Positions 32,662 to 41,483 of a stretch of 64,000 nt of DNA are shown here, piece by piece; the first letter of the stretch is position 1, and each line of letters begins with the position of its first letter. Both the position numbers and the translations under genes were made by a program. The notes under the pieces are model-generated. The model was given only the letters and a program-made list of their open reading frames with translations. It did no database searches and was not told the DNA's origin. The stretch covers positions 372,001 to 436,000 of the forward strand of contig CAWIUT010000003.1 of the NCBI GenBank assembly GCA_963839365.1, given 5' to 3'. The DNA comes from DASSKA01 sp963839365. GTDB lineage: Bacteria > Actinomycetota > Actinomycetes > Propionibacteriales > Nocardioidaceae.

Positions 32662-34644
32662 TCAGCCGCGCCCGTGCCGGGCGCGCAGGTAGTCGGCGAC
32701 GACGTACTCCCCGAGCCGGGAGACGTCGGGGGTGAACACCCGCCCTCCGGCCCGGCGGGCGACCGCGTCCACGAACCGGGCCAGGCCAGGGTCGTCGCCG
32801 AGCATGAACAGGTTCAGCGCCGCGCCGTACCGGGTCAGCTCGTCGACCTGCCCGACGGTGGCGCGCAGGGTCTCCATGGTGGTCGGCCAGTGGAAGTCCG
32901 CGGTGCCGTCCTCGAGCAGGTGAGCGGTCGGCTCCCCGTCCGTGACCACGAGCACCACCGGCTCGGCGTCGGGGTGCCGGCGCAGGTGGCGGGCGGCGAG
33001 CATCAGCGCGTGCTGCAGGTTCGTGCCCTGGACGTACGACGGTTCGACGTCGGCCAGCTCCACTGGGTTGAGCCGGTGGGCGAGCCGGTGGAAGCCGATG
33101 ATCTCCAGCGCATCCTGCCGGAACCGGGTGGCGACCAGGTGGGACAGCGCCAGCGCGGTCTGCTTCATCGGGCCCCAGCGGCCCTCCTGGACCATCGAGA
33201 AGGACAGGTCGACGCACAGCGCCACCGCGGCCGCGGTGCGTCGCTCGGTCTCCACGACCTCGAAGTCCTCCATCAGCAGCCGCACGGAGGTCTCGCCTGC
33301 CTCAGCCGCAGGGTAGCGGCGATCGACCACAGCGGACCTCCGCAGTGCGTTCGAGACGGTGCGCACCGCGTCGAGCGGCAGCTCGTCGCCGAACTGCCAG
33401 GTCCGGCTGCTGCCCACCGGTTCGTCGGCGGAGCCGGTCCGGTGGTCCTCGTGAGCGCCGGCGCCCGACGCCTCGATCTGGCTGAACACCCGGCGAAGCG
33501 CGGTCTCCCCCAGCCGCCGGACCGCGCGCGGCGTCAGCCGCATCCCCTCGTCGCCGCGGGTCAAGAACCCCTGCCGCTCCAGCTCCCGTTCCAGCTCGCG
33601 CAGGGCACGGAAGTCGGCGGCGGCCGAGCCGCCCAGGTTCCGCTCCAGCACCTCGACGTCCACGTCGTCGAGGGTCGCGCCGGGGTGGGTCTGGGACAGC
33701 GCCTGCTCGAGGCCCTCCAGGTCGGCGAGCTCCGCGAGCGCCTCCACCGCGTCGCTGTAGCCGAGCGGCTCCCCACCCTCGCCCATGTCGGCCGGCCCGC
33801 GGTCGAGCCCGGGGCGCAGCGCCCGCAGGTTGTCCGACAGCTGCGCCATCTGCGAGGCCAGGTCGGGGTCGTCGAGCGCCTCGCTCATCAGCTGGGCGAG
33901 CTGGTTGCGCTCCTCCGGCGACAGCGACGCGAGCATCCGGTCGGCGGCCGCCTGCCGCCGGGCCAGCGCGTCGATGAGCTCGTCGACGTTCTCGGGGTTC
34001 TCGGGGAACAGGTCCCCGTGGCGCTCCATGAACTCGCGGAACCTGTCGGTGGTGTCCTCCCCCCGGGCGTGGGCCGCCAGCAGCTCGTTCAGGTCGGCGA
34101 GCATGTCCTTGGCCCGCTGCACCATCGCCGGGTCCGGGTCCGTCAGCGCCTGCTTCAGGCCGGCGAACTGGGCTCCGAGCACCTCCTGGCGCAGCATCTG
34201 CTGGATCGCCTCGTAGGTGGCGCGCCCCTCGGAGGAGTGCCAGTCGTAGTCGCGCAGCCCCCGCACCGCTCCGGCCACGTCGTCGGGCAGGGTGGCCAGC
34301 TCCATCTCGGCCCAGCGCGCGTCGTCGGTCTCCTCGCCGGCGAGGGCGTCCCGCTCTTCGGCGAGTGCCTGGTCCAGCGCCGCGCGGACCCGGTCCAGCG
34401 TGCCGCCCAGGTCACCGCGACGACGCGCGGTCTTGCGCTGGAGTCGCACCCGGGCGGCAAGGTCGTCCAGGCCGCGGCGGCCGTCCATGCCCCGGCGCAT
34501 CAGGTCGCGCAGCGCCTCGTGCAGCGGGCCCCCGGCCAGCACGTCGCGCCCCACCGCGTCGAGGGCTGCTCGTACGTCGTACGGCGGGGCGAGGGGGTCG
34601 GGCCCACCGCTCCACGGCTGGTAGCGGAAGCGTGGGGAGGCCAC
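32662..34644 (-). CDS. VWA-domain protein of a MoxR/VWA pair
   Basis: 660 aa. A long acidic, helical N-terminal region (1-~460, no recognised domain) precedes a C-terminal von Willebrand A domain. The metal-ion-dependent adhesion site is VDLSFSM with Asp479, Ser481 and Ser483; QGTNLQHAL and VTDGEPTAH supply the other ligands. Such proteins act with MoxR-type AAA ATPases as chaperones that insert metals or remodel protein complexes. Its start lies 1 bp after the stop of the upstream AAA gene, so the two are co-expressed. Confidence 0.88.
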   Translation of the reverse strand: MASPRFRYQPWSGGPDPLAPPYDVRAALDAVGRDVLAGGPLHEALRDLMRRGMDGRRGLDDLAARVRLQRKTARRRGDLGGTLDRVRAALDQALAEERDALAGEETDDARWAEMELATLPDDVAGAVRGLRDYDWHSSEGRATYEAIQQMLRQEVLGAQFAGLKQALTDPDPAMVQRAKDMLADLNELLAAHARGEDTTDRFREFMERHGDLFPENPENVDELIDALARRQAAADRMLASLSPEERNQLAQLMSEALDDPDLASQMAQLSDNLRALRPGLDRGPADMGEGGEPLGYSDAVEALAELADLEGLEQALSQTHPGATLDDVDVEVLERNLGGSAAADFRALRELERELERQGFLTRGDEGMRLTPRAVRRLGETALRRVFSQIEASGAGAHEDHRTGSADEPVGSSRTWQFGDELPLDAVRTVSNALRRSAVVDRRYPAAEAGETSVRLLMEDFEVVETERRTAAAVALCVDLSFSMVQEGRWGPMKQTALALSHLVATRFRQDALEIIGFHRLAHRLNPVELADVEPSYVQGTNLQHALMLAARHLRRHPDAEPVVLVVTDGEPTAHLLEDGTADFHWPTTMETLRATVGQVDELTRYGAALNLFMLGDDPGLARFVDAVARRAGGRVFTPDVSRLGEYVVADYLRARHGRG

Positions 34645-34645
34645 G

Positions 34646-36034
34646 TCAGGCCCCGTAGACCGCGCCGCCGGCCACCGGCTCCTTGCCGATCCGGCGCGTC
34701 AGGTAGAGGCCCTCGAGCACCAGCTCGACGGCGGCCGCGACCTCGCCCTCGCTCGCATCGTCGCCGTGGCCGAGGCGGTCGAGGACCTTGGACAGACCGG
34801 GCACCGTGCCGATCTGGCCGAGCAGGTCCGCCGCCGGCACCAGGTCCCCGGTCTCCACCGTCGTGCCGCGGGCGAACACCTCGGTGAACCCGGACAGGTC
34901 CAGCCCCGCCAGCCGGTCGCGGACCGTCTCGGCGGTCGCCACCCGGAGCAGGTGGGTGACGATCTCGGTCTCCCGGCCCTCCTCACCCATCTCGAACTCC
35001 AGCTTGCCGAGCAGCGTGGGCAGCACCGCCGGCACGTCGCCGATCCGCGCCACCGGGTCCGGCTCCCCGGCCCGGGAGGCCCGCCGCAGCGCGGACGCCG
35101 CGACCGCTTCGGCGGCCGCGATCGCGAACCGGGCGCTGACCCCCGAGCGGTGGTCGACCGATGCCGACTCACGCAGCCCCCGGGTGAGCCGGGCCACCAC
35201 CTCGAGCAGGTGCTGCGGCACGTCGGCGACCAGCACCGCCTCCTGGCCGATCAGGTCCACCTCCTCGGCGACCTCGACCGGGTAGTGGGTGCGGATCTCC
35301 GCACCGAACCGGTCCTTCAGCGGGGTGATGATCCGTCCGCGGTTCGTGTAGTCCTCGGGGTTGGCGGTGGCCACCAGCAGCACGTCCAGCGGCAGCCGCA
35401 GCGAGTAGCCGCGCACCTGGATGTCGCGCTCCTCGAGCACGTTGAACATCGCCACCTGGATCCGCTCGGCGAGGTCCGGCAGCTCGTTGAGCCCGAAGAC
35501 GCCGCGGTTGGTCCGCGGCAGCAGGCCGTAGTGGATGGTCTCCGGGTCCCCCAGGGTCCGGCCCTCGGCCACCTTCACCGGGTCGACGTCGCCCACCAGG
35601 TCGCCGACGCTGGTGTCGGGGGTCGCCAGCTTCTCGGCGTACCGGTCGTCGCGGTGCCGCCACACCACGGGCAGCCCCTCCCCCACCTCGTCGGCCAGCC
35701 GACGGCAGCGCACGCAGACCGGGGCGAACGGGTCGTCGTTGATCTCGCAGCCCGCGACCGCCGGGCTCCACTCGTCCAGCAGGCTCACCAGGGTCCGCAT
35801 CAGCCGGGTCTTGCCCTGGCCGCGCTCACCGAGCAGCACCAGGTCGTGGCCGGCCAGCAGGGCGCCCTCGAGCTGGGGCAGCACCGTGTCGTCGAAGCCG
35901 ACGATCCCCGGGAAGGTCACCGCGCCGGTACGCAGCCGGTCCACGAGGTTGGTGCGGATCTCCTCCTTCACGCTGCGCGGCCGGTAGCCCTGCTCGCGCA
36001 GCTCCCGGAGGGTGGTCGGCGTGGGCTGGTCCAT
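34646..36034 (-). CDS. MoxR/Mg-chelatase ChlI-like AAA+ ATPase
   Basis: 462 aa. The Walker A motif is GERGQGKT (69-76). A Cys-rich insert (CEINDDPFAPVCVRCRRLADE) lies between Walker A and Walker B. Then come GVFGLNELPDLAERIQVAMFNVLEE, ATANPEDYTNRGRIITPLKDRFG and a helical lid. The layout is that of a magnesium-chelatase subunit I-like ATPase. It acts with the VWA protein encoded next; client unknown, and no porphyrin genes are near, so a chlorophyll role is excluded. Divergent from the HAD gene. Confidence 0.88.
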   Translation of the reverse strand: MDQPTPTTLRELREQGYRPRSVKEEIRTNLVDRLRTGAVTFPGIVGFDDTVLPQLEGALLAGHDLVLLGERGQGKTRLMRTLVSLLDEWSPAVAGCEINDDPFAPVCVRCRRLADEVGEGLPVVWRHRDDRYAEKLATPDTSVGDLVGDVDPVKVAEGRTLGDPETIHYGLLPRTNRGVFGLNELPDLAERIQVAMFNVLEERDIQVRGYSLRLPLDVLLVATANPEDYTNRGRIITPLKDRFGAEIRTHYPVEVAEEVDLIGQEAVLVADVPQHLLEVVARLTRGLRESASVDHRSGVSARFAIAAAEAVAASALRRASRAGEPDPVARIGDVPAVLPTLLGKLEFEMGEEGRETEIVTHLLRVATAETVRDRLAGLDLSGFTEVFARGTTVETGDLVPAADLLGQIGTVPGLSKVLDRLGHGDDASEGEVAAAVELVLEGLYLTRRIGKEPVAGGAVYGA

Positions 36035-36121
36035 GACTCCACCCTAGGTCGCAGCGGAAGGAGCGGACGCCCTGCGGACGGTGTGCTGATAGACCCGCGA
36101 ACGGCGGGGTACAAGGGGCCC

Positions 36122-36842
36122 ATGACCTCGACCGCCAACCCGCAGCGCACCACCACCGAGACCAACCCGTCGGCCCTCCGGGACCCCGTCGAGGTGGTGG
36201 TCCTCGACGTCGACGGCACCCTCGTCGACTCCACCTACCAGCACGCGATCGCGTGGTACCGGGCGTTCCGGGACGAGGGCATGACCATGCCGGTCTGGCG
36301 GCTGCACCGCCACATCGGCACCGGCGGCGACCGGTTCGTCGCCATGGTGGCCGGGCAGGAGGTGGAGGACGAGCACGGCGACGCGCTGCGCGAGGCGTCC
36401 GGGCGGGAGTTCGACAAGCTCATCGACGAGGTGGCGCTGCTCGACGGCGCCAGGGACCTGCTCGCGGAGCTGCGCGGCCGGGACCGGCGAGTGGTGCTGG
36501 CCAGCTCGGGCCGGCCGCAGCACATCGACCGGTTCGCGGAGCTGCTCGGCGCGCCCGAGCTCGGGGTCGAGTGGACGCGCTCGGGTGACGCGGAGCAGAG
36601 CAAGCCGGCCCCGGACCTGATCGAGGTGGCGCTGCAGCGGGTCGGCGGCGGCAGGGGGCTCATGATCGGCGACGCGGTTCTGGGACTTCCTGGCGGCCAA
36701 GAAGCTGGGGATGCCCACCGTGGGCGTGCTGACCGGAGGAGTCTCCGAGGCCGAGCTGCGTGAGGCCGGGGCCGACTCGGTCTACCGGTCGCTGCGCGAG
36801 CTGATCGACAACCTCGACACCGAGCTCGGCATCCGCGCCTGA
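36122..36842 (+). pseudogene. HAD-superfamily phosphatase, frameshifted near the C-terminus
   Basis: The reading frame from ATG 36122 encodes motif I LDVDGTLVDST, motif II LASSGRP and the motif III Lys in SKPAPD. It ends at LMIGDAV, where the family continues WDF. The expected continuation (WDFLAAKKLGMPTVGVLTGG...AELREAGADSVY...) is present in the next frame from about 36680 to the TGA at 36842. One extra base around 36677-36681 explains it. The in-frame readthrough (stop 36763) gives unrelated residues. Either a recent pseudogene or a sequencing error; restored, it would be a ~239-aa phosphoglycolate-phosphatase-like enzyme. Confidence 0.75.
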
Positions 36843-36846
36843 GCGG

Positions 36847-37320
36847 TCAGCCGGCCAGCGCGTCGGCGGCGGCCACCCGCAGGTCGGCGACGGACGCCTC
36901 GTAGCCGCGGCGCCGGTCCCGGGAGCGGAGCACGGCCGACGGGTGCGTGGTGGCCCGCACCCAGCTCGGCGGGCGGGTCGCGGCCAGCTTGTCCGGCCAG
37001 TCGAGCAGCCGGCCCCTGGACCGACCGACCCGGAAACCGGAGCCGTAGATCGCCTTGCCCGCCGTGCCGCCGTGCCGCCGAGCAGGCTCACGCCCACGGC
37101 CGCACCGTCTTCAGCTCGGCGAGCAGCCAGGGCTGGCAGGCGACGACGTGCACCCGGTCCGGTGACTCGTGGATGCGCGGCTTGCCCCGGGTGCCGGCGA
37201 ACCGGGGTGATTGACGGGGTTGGTCACGCAGGCCTGCTCCGGCGCGATCCCGACCCCGGCCAGGCCCCTTGCCGGCGACCCTTGTCCGCCGCCCTTGTCC
37301 GCCGCCGGGGCGACGTCGTG
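36847..37320 (-). pseudogene. UdgX-type uracil-DNA glycosylase remnant
   Basis: Translating the minus strand in three frames recovers consecutive pieces of a UdgX-like protein: GIAPEQACVTNPVNHP, then RFAGTRGKPRIHESPDRV and ACQPWLLAELKTVRPWA, then ATTHPSAVLRSRDRRRGYEA and SVADLRVAAADALAG up to a TGA at 36847-36849. UdgX proteins have GKRRIH and HPSA motifs in the same order. The N-terminal half with the Fe-S cysteines is missing and at least two frameshifts separate the pieces, so the gene is dead. It fills the ~490 bp between the HAD gene and the XDH operon. Confidence 0.65.
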
Positions 37321-37329
37321 CCGGGAGGC

Positions 37330-39621
37330 TCAGCAGTCGACGATGTGCTCGGGGCGGATCGGGACCCGGCGCAGCGGTCGGCCGGTGGCCTGCCGGATCG
37401 CCGCCGCGACCGCGGGGCCGGAGGAGATGGTCGGTGGCTCGCCGACCCCGCGGACGCCGTACGGCGCGTGCGGGTCGGCGTACTCCAGCACCTCGACCCG
37501 CATCGGCGGCATGTCCAGGATGGTCGGGATCAGGTAGTCGGTGAACGACGGGTTGCGCACCTCGCCGTCGCGGACCACGATCTCCTCCATCAGCGCCAGC
37601 CCCATGCCCTGGGCACTGCCGCCCTGGATCTGGCCGACCACCGCCTGCGGGTTCAGCGCCCGCCCGACGTCCTGCGCGGTGTCGAGCGCGACCACCTTGA
37701 CCAGTCCGAGCTCGGTGTCCACGTCGACAACCGCGCGGTGCGCGGAGAACGCGTACTGCACGTGCGCGTCGCCCTGACCGGTCTCCGGGTCCACCGCCTC
37801 GGTGGGCCGGTGCCGCCACTCCACGGTCTCCTCCACCGGCTGCTCCCCGAGCACGTCGACCAGGCCCGCGACCACCTCGCCGCTCCGGCTGACCACCTTG
37901 CCCCCCTCGAGCCGGAGCGATGGGGCCGGCTGACCCGTGGCGACCGACGCCCGGTCGAGAACCAGCCGGCGGACCGCCTCGCAGGCGGCCTTGACGGCAC
38001 CGCCGGTGACGTAGGTCTGCCGGGACGCCGAGGTGGAGCCACCGGAGCCGACCGCGGTGCTCTTGGGGTGCACCACCACGTGGTCCACGCCCAGCTCGGT
38101 GCGGCAGATCTGCTGCTCGATGGTCACCAGACCCTGACCGACCTCGGCCGCGGCGGTGTGCACGGTGGCCAGCGGCTCGCCGGCCACCGTCTCCAGCCGT
38201 ACCCGGGCGGTGGAGTAGTCGTCGAACCCCTCGGAGAAGCCCACGTTCTTGTAGGTGACCGCGTAGCCGACGCCGCGCACCACCGACTCGCCGTGGGTGG
38301 TGTTGGAGACGCCACCGGGCAGCGTGCGCAGGTCCGGCTCACCGGTGCGGGCAGCCGGCAGCGGCAGGTCGTGCACCTTCTGCAGCAGCTCGGCGACCGG
38401 GGCCTCGGAGTCGATGACCTGGCCGGTGATGTTCTCGTCGCCCTCGGTCATCCCGTTCAGCTGCCGGAGCCGCAGCCGGTCCACGCCCACCCGGTCGGCG
38501 AGCTCGTCCATCAGCGCCTCGTGCGCGAACGCGGCCTGCACGCAGCCGAACCCGCGCATCGCTCCGCACGGCGGGTTGTGGGTGTAGACGCCGAAGCAGT
38601 CCACGCGCACGTTCGGGAACCGGTAGGGGCCGAGCCCCATCGTCCCCCCGTTGCCGACCACGGCGGCGGTCGAGGAGGCGTAGGCGCCGCCGTCGAAGAC
38701 GATCTCGGCCCTCCCGTAGACCAGCCGACCGTCGGGGTGCGCGCCGTACTCGTAGTGCAGGTACGCCGGGTGCCGGTGCACGTGCCCGAAGAAGGACTCC
38801 TCACGGTTGTAGACCATCTTCACCGGCTTCCCGGTGTGCAGCGCGAGCAGGCACGCGTGCACGTGCATGGACAGGTCCTCACGACCGCCGAACGCCCCTC
38901 CCACGCCGGCCAGCGCCAGCCGGACCTTCTCCTCCGGCATCCCCAGCGCTTGGCAGATCTGCCGCTGGTCGACGTGCAGCCACTGGGTCGCGACGTACAG
39001 GTCCACCCCGCCGTCCTCGGCGGGCACCGCGAGACCGGACTCGGGGCCGAGGAAGGCCTGGTCCTGCATGCCGACCTCGAAGTCCATCTCGACCACGACC
39101 GGTGCGGTCGCCTCCGGGTCGCCCTTGCGGATCTTCAGGTGGCGCACCAGGTTGCCGTCCGGGTGCACCTTCGGGGCGTCCGGGTCGAGCGCGCGGCGCC
39201 CGTCGGTGACCCGCGGCAGCGGCTCGTAGTCGACGGCCACCTTCTTGGCGGCCTGCCGGGCGATCTCCGGGTGATCGGCAGCCACCAGGGCCACCGGTTC
39301 GCCCTGGTAGCGCACCACGCCGTCGGCGAGCACCGGCTGGTCGGCGAGCTCCAGGCCGGTCGCGTTGCGACCGGGCACGTCGTCGGCCAGGAGTACGGCG
39401 TACACGCCCGGCGTGGCCAGGGCCGGACCGATGTCGACCGACCGGATCCGGGCGTGCGCGTGCGGGCTGCGCAGCGTCACGCCCCAGATCATGTCCTCCA
39501 TCCAGAGGTCGCTGGCGTAGGCGAACTCACCGGTCGCCTTGAGCACCCCGTCCGGGCGGACCGGGCTGTCGCCGATCCGGCCGGTGCCGACCGTCGTGCT
39601 GCTGTCCGTCTGGGTGGTCAT
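37330..39621 (-). CDS. xanthine dehydrogenase, molybdenum-binding subunit (PucD/XdhA type)
   Basis: 763 aa. It binds the molybdopterin cofactor and hydroxylates purines (hypoxanthine to xanthine to urate). Family motifs are GVGGAFGGREDLSMH, PPCGAMRGFGCVQAAFAHE, AAEVGQGLVTIEQQI, GSGGSTSASRQT and, near the C-terminus, GVRGVGEPPT with the catalytic Glu. It is the distal gene of the four-gene operon with the FAD and Fe-S subunits. Other molybdenum hydroxylases (aldehyde or nicotinate types) share the fold; the PucR regulator and deaminase favour a purine substrate. Confidence 0.9.
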   Translation of the reverse strand: MTTQTDSSTTVGTGRIGDSPVRPDGVLKATGEFAYASDLWMEDMIWGVTLRSPHAHARIRSVDIGPALATPGVYAVLLADDVPGRNATGLELADQPVLADGVVRYQGEPVALVAADHPEIARQAAKKVAVDYEPLPRVTDGRRALDPDAPKVHPDGNLVRHLKIRKGDPEATAPVVVEMDFEVGMQDQAFLGPESGLAVPAEDGGVDLYVATQWLHVDQRQICQALGMPEEKVRLALAGVGGAFGGREDLSMHVHACLLALHTGKPVKMVYNREESFFGHVHRHPAYLHYEYGAHPDGRLVYGRAEIVFDGGAYASSTAAVVGNGGTMGLGPYRFPNVRVDCFGVYTHNPPCGAMRGFGCVQAAFAHEALMDELADRVGVDRLRLRQLNGMTEGDENITGQVIDSEAPVAELLQKVHDLPLPAARTGEPDLRTLPGGVSNTTHGESVVRGVGYAVTYKNVGFSEGFDDYSTARVRLETVAGEPLATVHTAAAEVGQGLVTIEQQICRTELGVDHVVVHPKSTAVGSGGSTSASRQTYVTGGAVKAACEAVRRLVLDRASVATGQPAPSLRLEGGKVVSRSGEVVAGLVDVLGEQPVEETVEWRHRPTEAVDPETGQGDAHVQYAFSAHRAVVDVDTELGLVKVVALDTAQDVGRALNPQAVVGQIQGGSAQGMGLALMEEIVVRDGEVRNPSFTDYLIPTILDMPPMRVEVLEYADPHAPYGVRGVGEPPTISSGPAVAAAIRQATGRPLRRVPIRPEHIVDC

Positions 39622-39622
39622 C

Positions 39623-40975
39623 TCATCCCGCCCTCTCGACCAACGTCCGGTGGATCCGTGCGGCCTCCCACGCGAGGTGCTGCGCGTCCACGGTCAGCAC
39701 CCGGTCGCGTTCGACGACCGGGGCCCCGTTCACCACCAGCAGCTCCAGCGGCGGAGGCGCCCCGAGGACCAGCGCCGCCACCGGGTCGACGATGTCGGCA
39801 TGCGCGAGGGTGTCCGTCCGCCACAACGCGAGGTCGGCGAGCTTGCCCTCCTCGACCGAGCCGATCTCGTCGGCACGGCCGAGCACCCTGGCGCCGCCCA
39901 GTGTGGCCATCTCCAGGGCCTCCCGCACGGCCATCGCCCGCGGCCCGCCCCGGGCCCGCGCGAACAGCACCGCCTGCCGGACCTCCTCGAGCAGGCTGGA
40001 CGCCTCGTTGCTGGCGGCGCCGTCGACACCCAGGCCGACCGGCGCCCCGGCGGCCCGCAGGTCCGCCGCGCGGGCGATCCCGGCCCCGAGCCGGGCGTTC
40101 GACGACGGGCAGTGCGCGACCCCGGTCCCCGCGGCCCCGATCCGCTTGACCTCCCCGTCGTCGAAGTGGATCCCGTGGGCGTACCACACGTCGGCGCCCG
40201 ACCAGCCGAGGCTCTCGGCGTACTCCAACGGCGAGCAGCCGAACCGCTCCCGGCAGAAGTCGGTCTCGTCGGCGGTCTCGGCAAGATGGGTGTGCAGCCG
40301 GACCCCGGCGCGGCGGGCCAGCTCGGCAGCCTCCCGCATCAGCTCCCCGGTCACCGAGAACGGCGAGCACGGACCGACCGCGACGCGCACCATGGCGCCC
40401 GGGGCGGGGTCGTGCCACCGGGCGATGGCGGCCTCGGTGGCCTCCAGCACCGTGTCGCGGTCCTCCACCACCGAGTCGGGCGGCAGTCCGCCGGCGCTGC
40501 GCCCGAGATCCATGGATCCGCGGGACGGGTGGAACCGCAGCCCCACCCGCCCAGCGGCCTCGATCTCGGCGGCCAGCAGGTCCCCGCCGCCTCGGGGGAA
40601 GACGTAGTGGTGGTCGGAGGCGGTGGTGCAGCCGGTGCGTGCCAACCAGGCCAGCCCGCCCTGCGCGGCGACGTGCACCGCCTCCTCGTCGATGCCCGCC
40701 CAGACCGGGTACAGCGTCGTCAGCCACTCGAACAAGGTGGCGTCGGCGGCCAGCCCGCGGGTCACCCACTGGTACAGGTGGTGGTGGGTGTTCACCAGCC
40801 CGGGTGTGAGCAGGCACCCGCTGCCGTCCACGCGCCGCCCCTCGTCGTACCCCTGGGCCCGTCCCTCGCCGACCGCCACGATCCGGTTGCCGTCCACCAC
40901 CACGTGCCCGGTGCGGATCTCCCGACGACCGAGGTCCATGGTGACGATCGCGCAGCCCTCGATCACCAGGGTCAT
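39623..40975 (-). CDS. 8-oxoguanine deaminase-like amidohydrolase
   Basis: 450 aa metal-dependent hydrolase of the guanine/8-oxoguanine deaminase branch. Metal-binding motifs are TPGLVNTHHHLYQW, the HTHLAET segment, the AHGIHFDD histidine and LGVDGAASNEAS with the catalytic Asp. 8-Oxoguanine deaminases convert 8-oxoguanine to urate. Guanine deaminase, S-adenosylhomocysteine deaminase or atrazine-type enzymes are alternatives. The ATG overlaps the stop of the 2Fe-2S subunit by 4 bases, and the Mo subunit follows after 1 bp, so it is an integral part of the operon. Confidence 0.85.
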   Translation of the reverse strand: MTLVIEGCAIVTMDLGRREIRTGHVVVDGNRIVAVGEGRAQGYDEGRRVDGSGCLLTPGLVNTHHHLYQWVTRGLAADATLFEWLTTLYPVWAGIDEEAVHVAAQGGLAWLARTGCTTASDHHYVFPRGGGDLLAAEIEAAGRVGLRFHPSRGSMDLGRSAGGLPPDSVVEDRDTVLEATEAAIARWHDPAPGAMVRVAVGPCSPFSVTGELMREAAELARRAGVRLHTHLAETADETDFCRERFGCSPLEYAESLGWSGADVWYAHGIHFDDGEVKRIGAAGTGVAHCPSSNARLGAGIARAADLRAAGAPVGLGVDGAASNEASSLLEEVRQAVLFARARGGPRAMAVREALEMATLGGARVLGRADEIGSVEEGKLADLALWRTDTLAHADIVDPVAALVLGAPPPLELLVVNGAPVVERDRVLTVDAQHLAWEAARIHRTLVERAG

Positions 40976-41481
40976 CCGGCGACCTCCCCGCCGGCGCCCA
41001 TCCGTTCGGCGGCCAGCCGGACCGCGTCCAGGATCTTCTCGTAGCCGGTGCAGCGGCACAGGTTGCCCGCGAGCGCCTCCCGGATCTCCGGGTCGCTCGG
41101 CCGCGGGCTGCGCCGCAGCAGGTCGGCGGCGGCGACCACGAGGCCGGGGGTGCAGAAGCCGCACTGCACCGCGCCGGCGTCCACGAACGCCGCCTGCACC
41201 GGGTGCAGGCTCCGCTCGTCACCGCTCGCGGCGTCCATTGCGCCCCGGAGGCCCTCGACGGTGACCACGTCGCGGTCCTGGGCCTGGCCGGCAGCCACCA
41301 GGCAGGCACACACCGAGACGCCGTCCAGCATCACCGTGCAGGACCCGCACTCGCCCTGCTCGCAGGCGTTCTTGGAGCCGGGCAGACCCATCCGCTCACG
41401 CAGCACGTAGAGCAGGCTCTCGCCCTCCCAGACGTCGTCGACCTCGTGTCGTTCGCCGTTGACCGTGGTGGTGACCCGCAT
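40972..41481 (-). CDS. xanthine dehydrogenase, 2Fe-2S subunit (PucE type)
   Basis: 169 aa. The plant-ferredoxin-like cluster is CEQGECGSCTVMLDG with a downstream Cys in VCACLVAAG; the second cluster is QCGFCTPG and NLCRCTGYEKIL. It carries electrons from the Mo site to FAD. It starts 2 bp after the FAD-subunit stop and overlaps the deaminase start. Confidence 0.93.
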   Translation of the reverse strand: MRVTTTVNGERHEVDDVWEGESLLYVLRERMGLPGSKNACEQGECGSCTVMLDGVSVCACLVAAGQAQDRDVVTVEGLRGAMDAASGDERSLHPVQAAFVDAGAVQCGFCTPGLVVAAADLLRRSPRPSDPEIREALAGNLCRCTGYEKILDAVRLAAERMGAGGEVAG

Positions 41482-41483
41482 GC

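Noticed and set aside
34646..36034. Magnesium chelatase for chlorophyll or cobalamin synthesis
   Set aside because: ChlI-like AAA+ and VWA domains are shared with MoxR chaperones; no BchH/CobN or tetrapyrrole genes are nearby.
36087..36112. GGGTAC before the HAD gene as a SigB promoter
   Set aside because: The -35 position reads TGAT, and the HAD gene itself is frameshifted; support is too weak.
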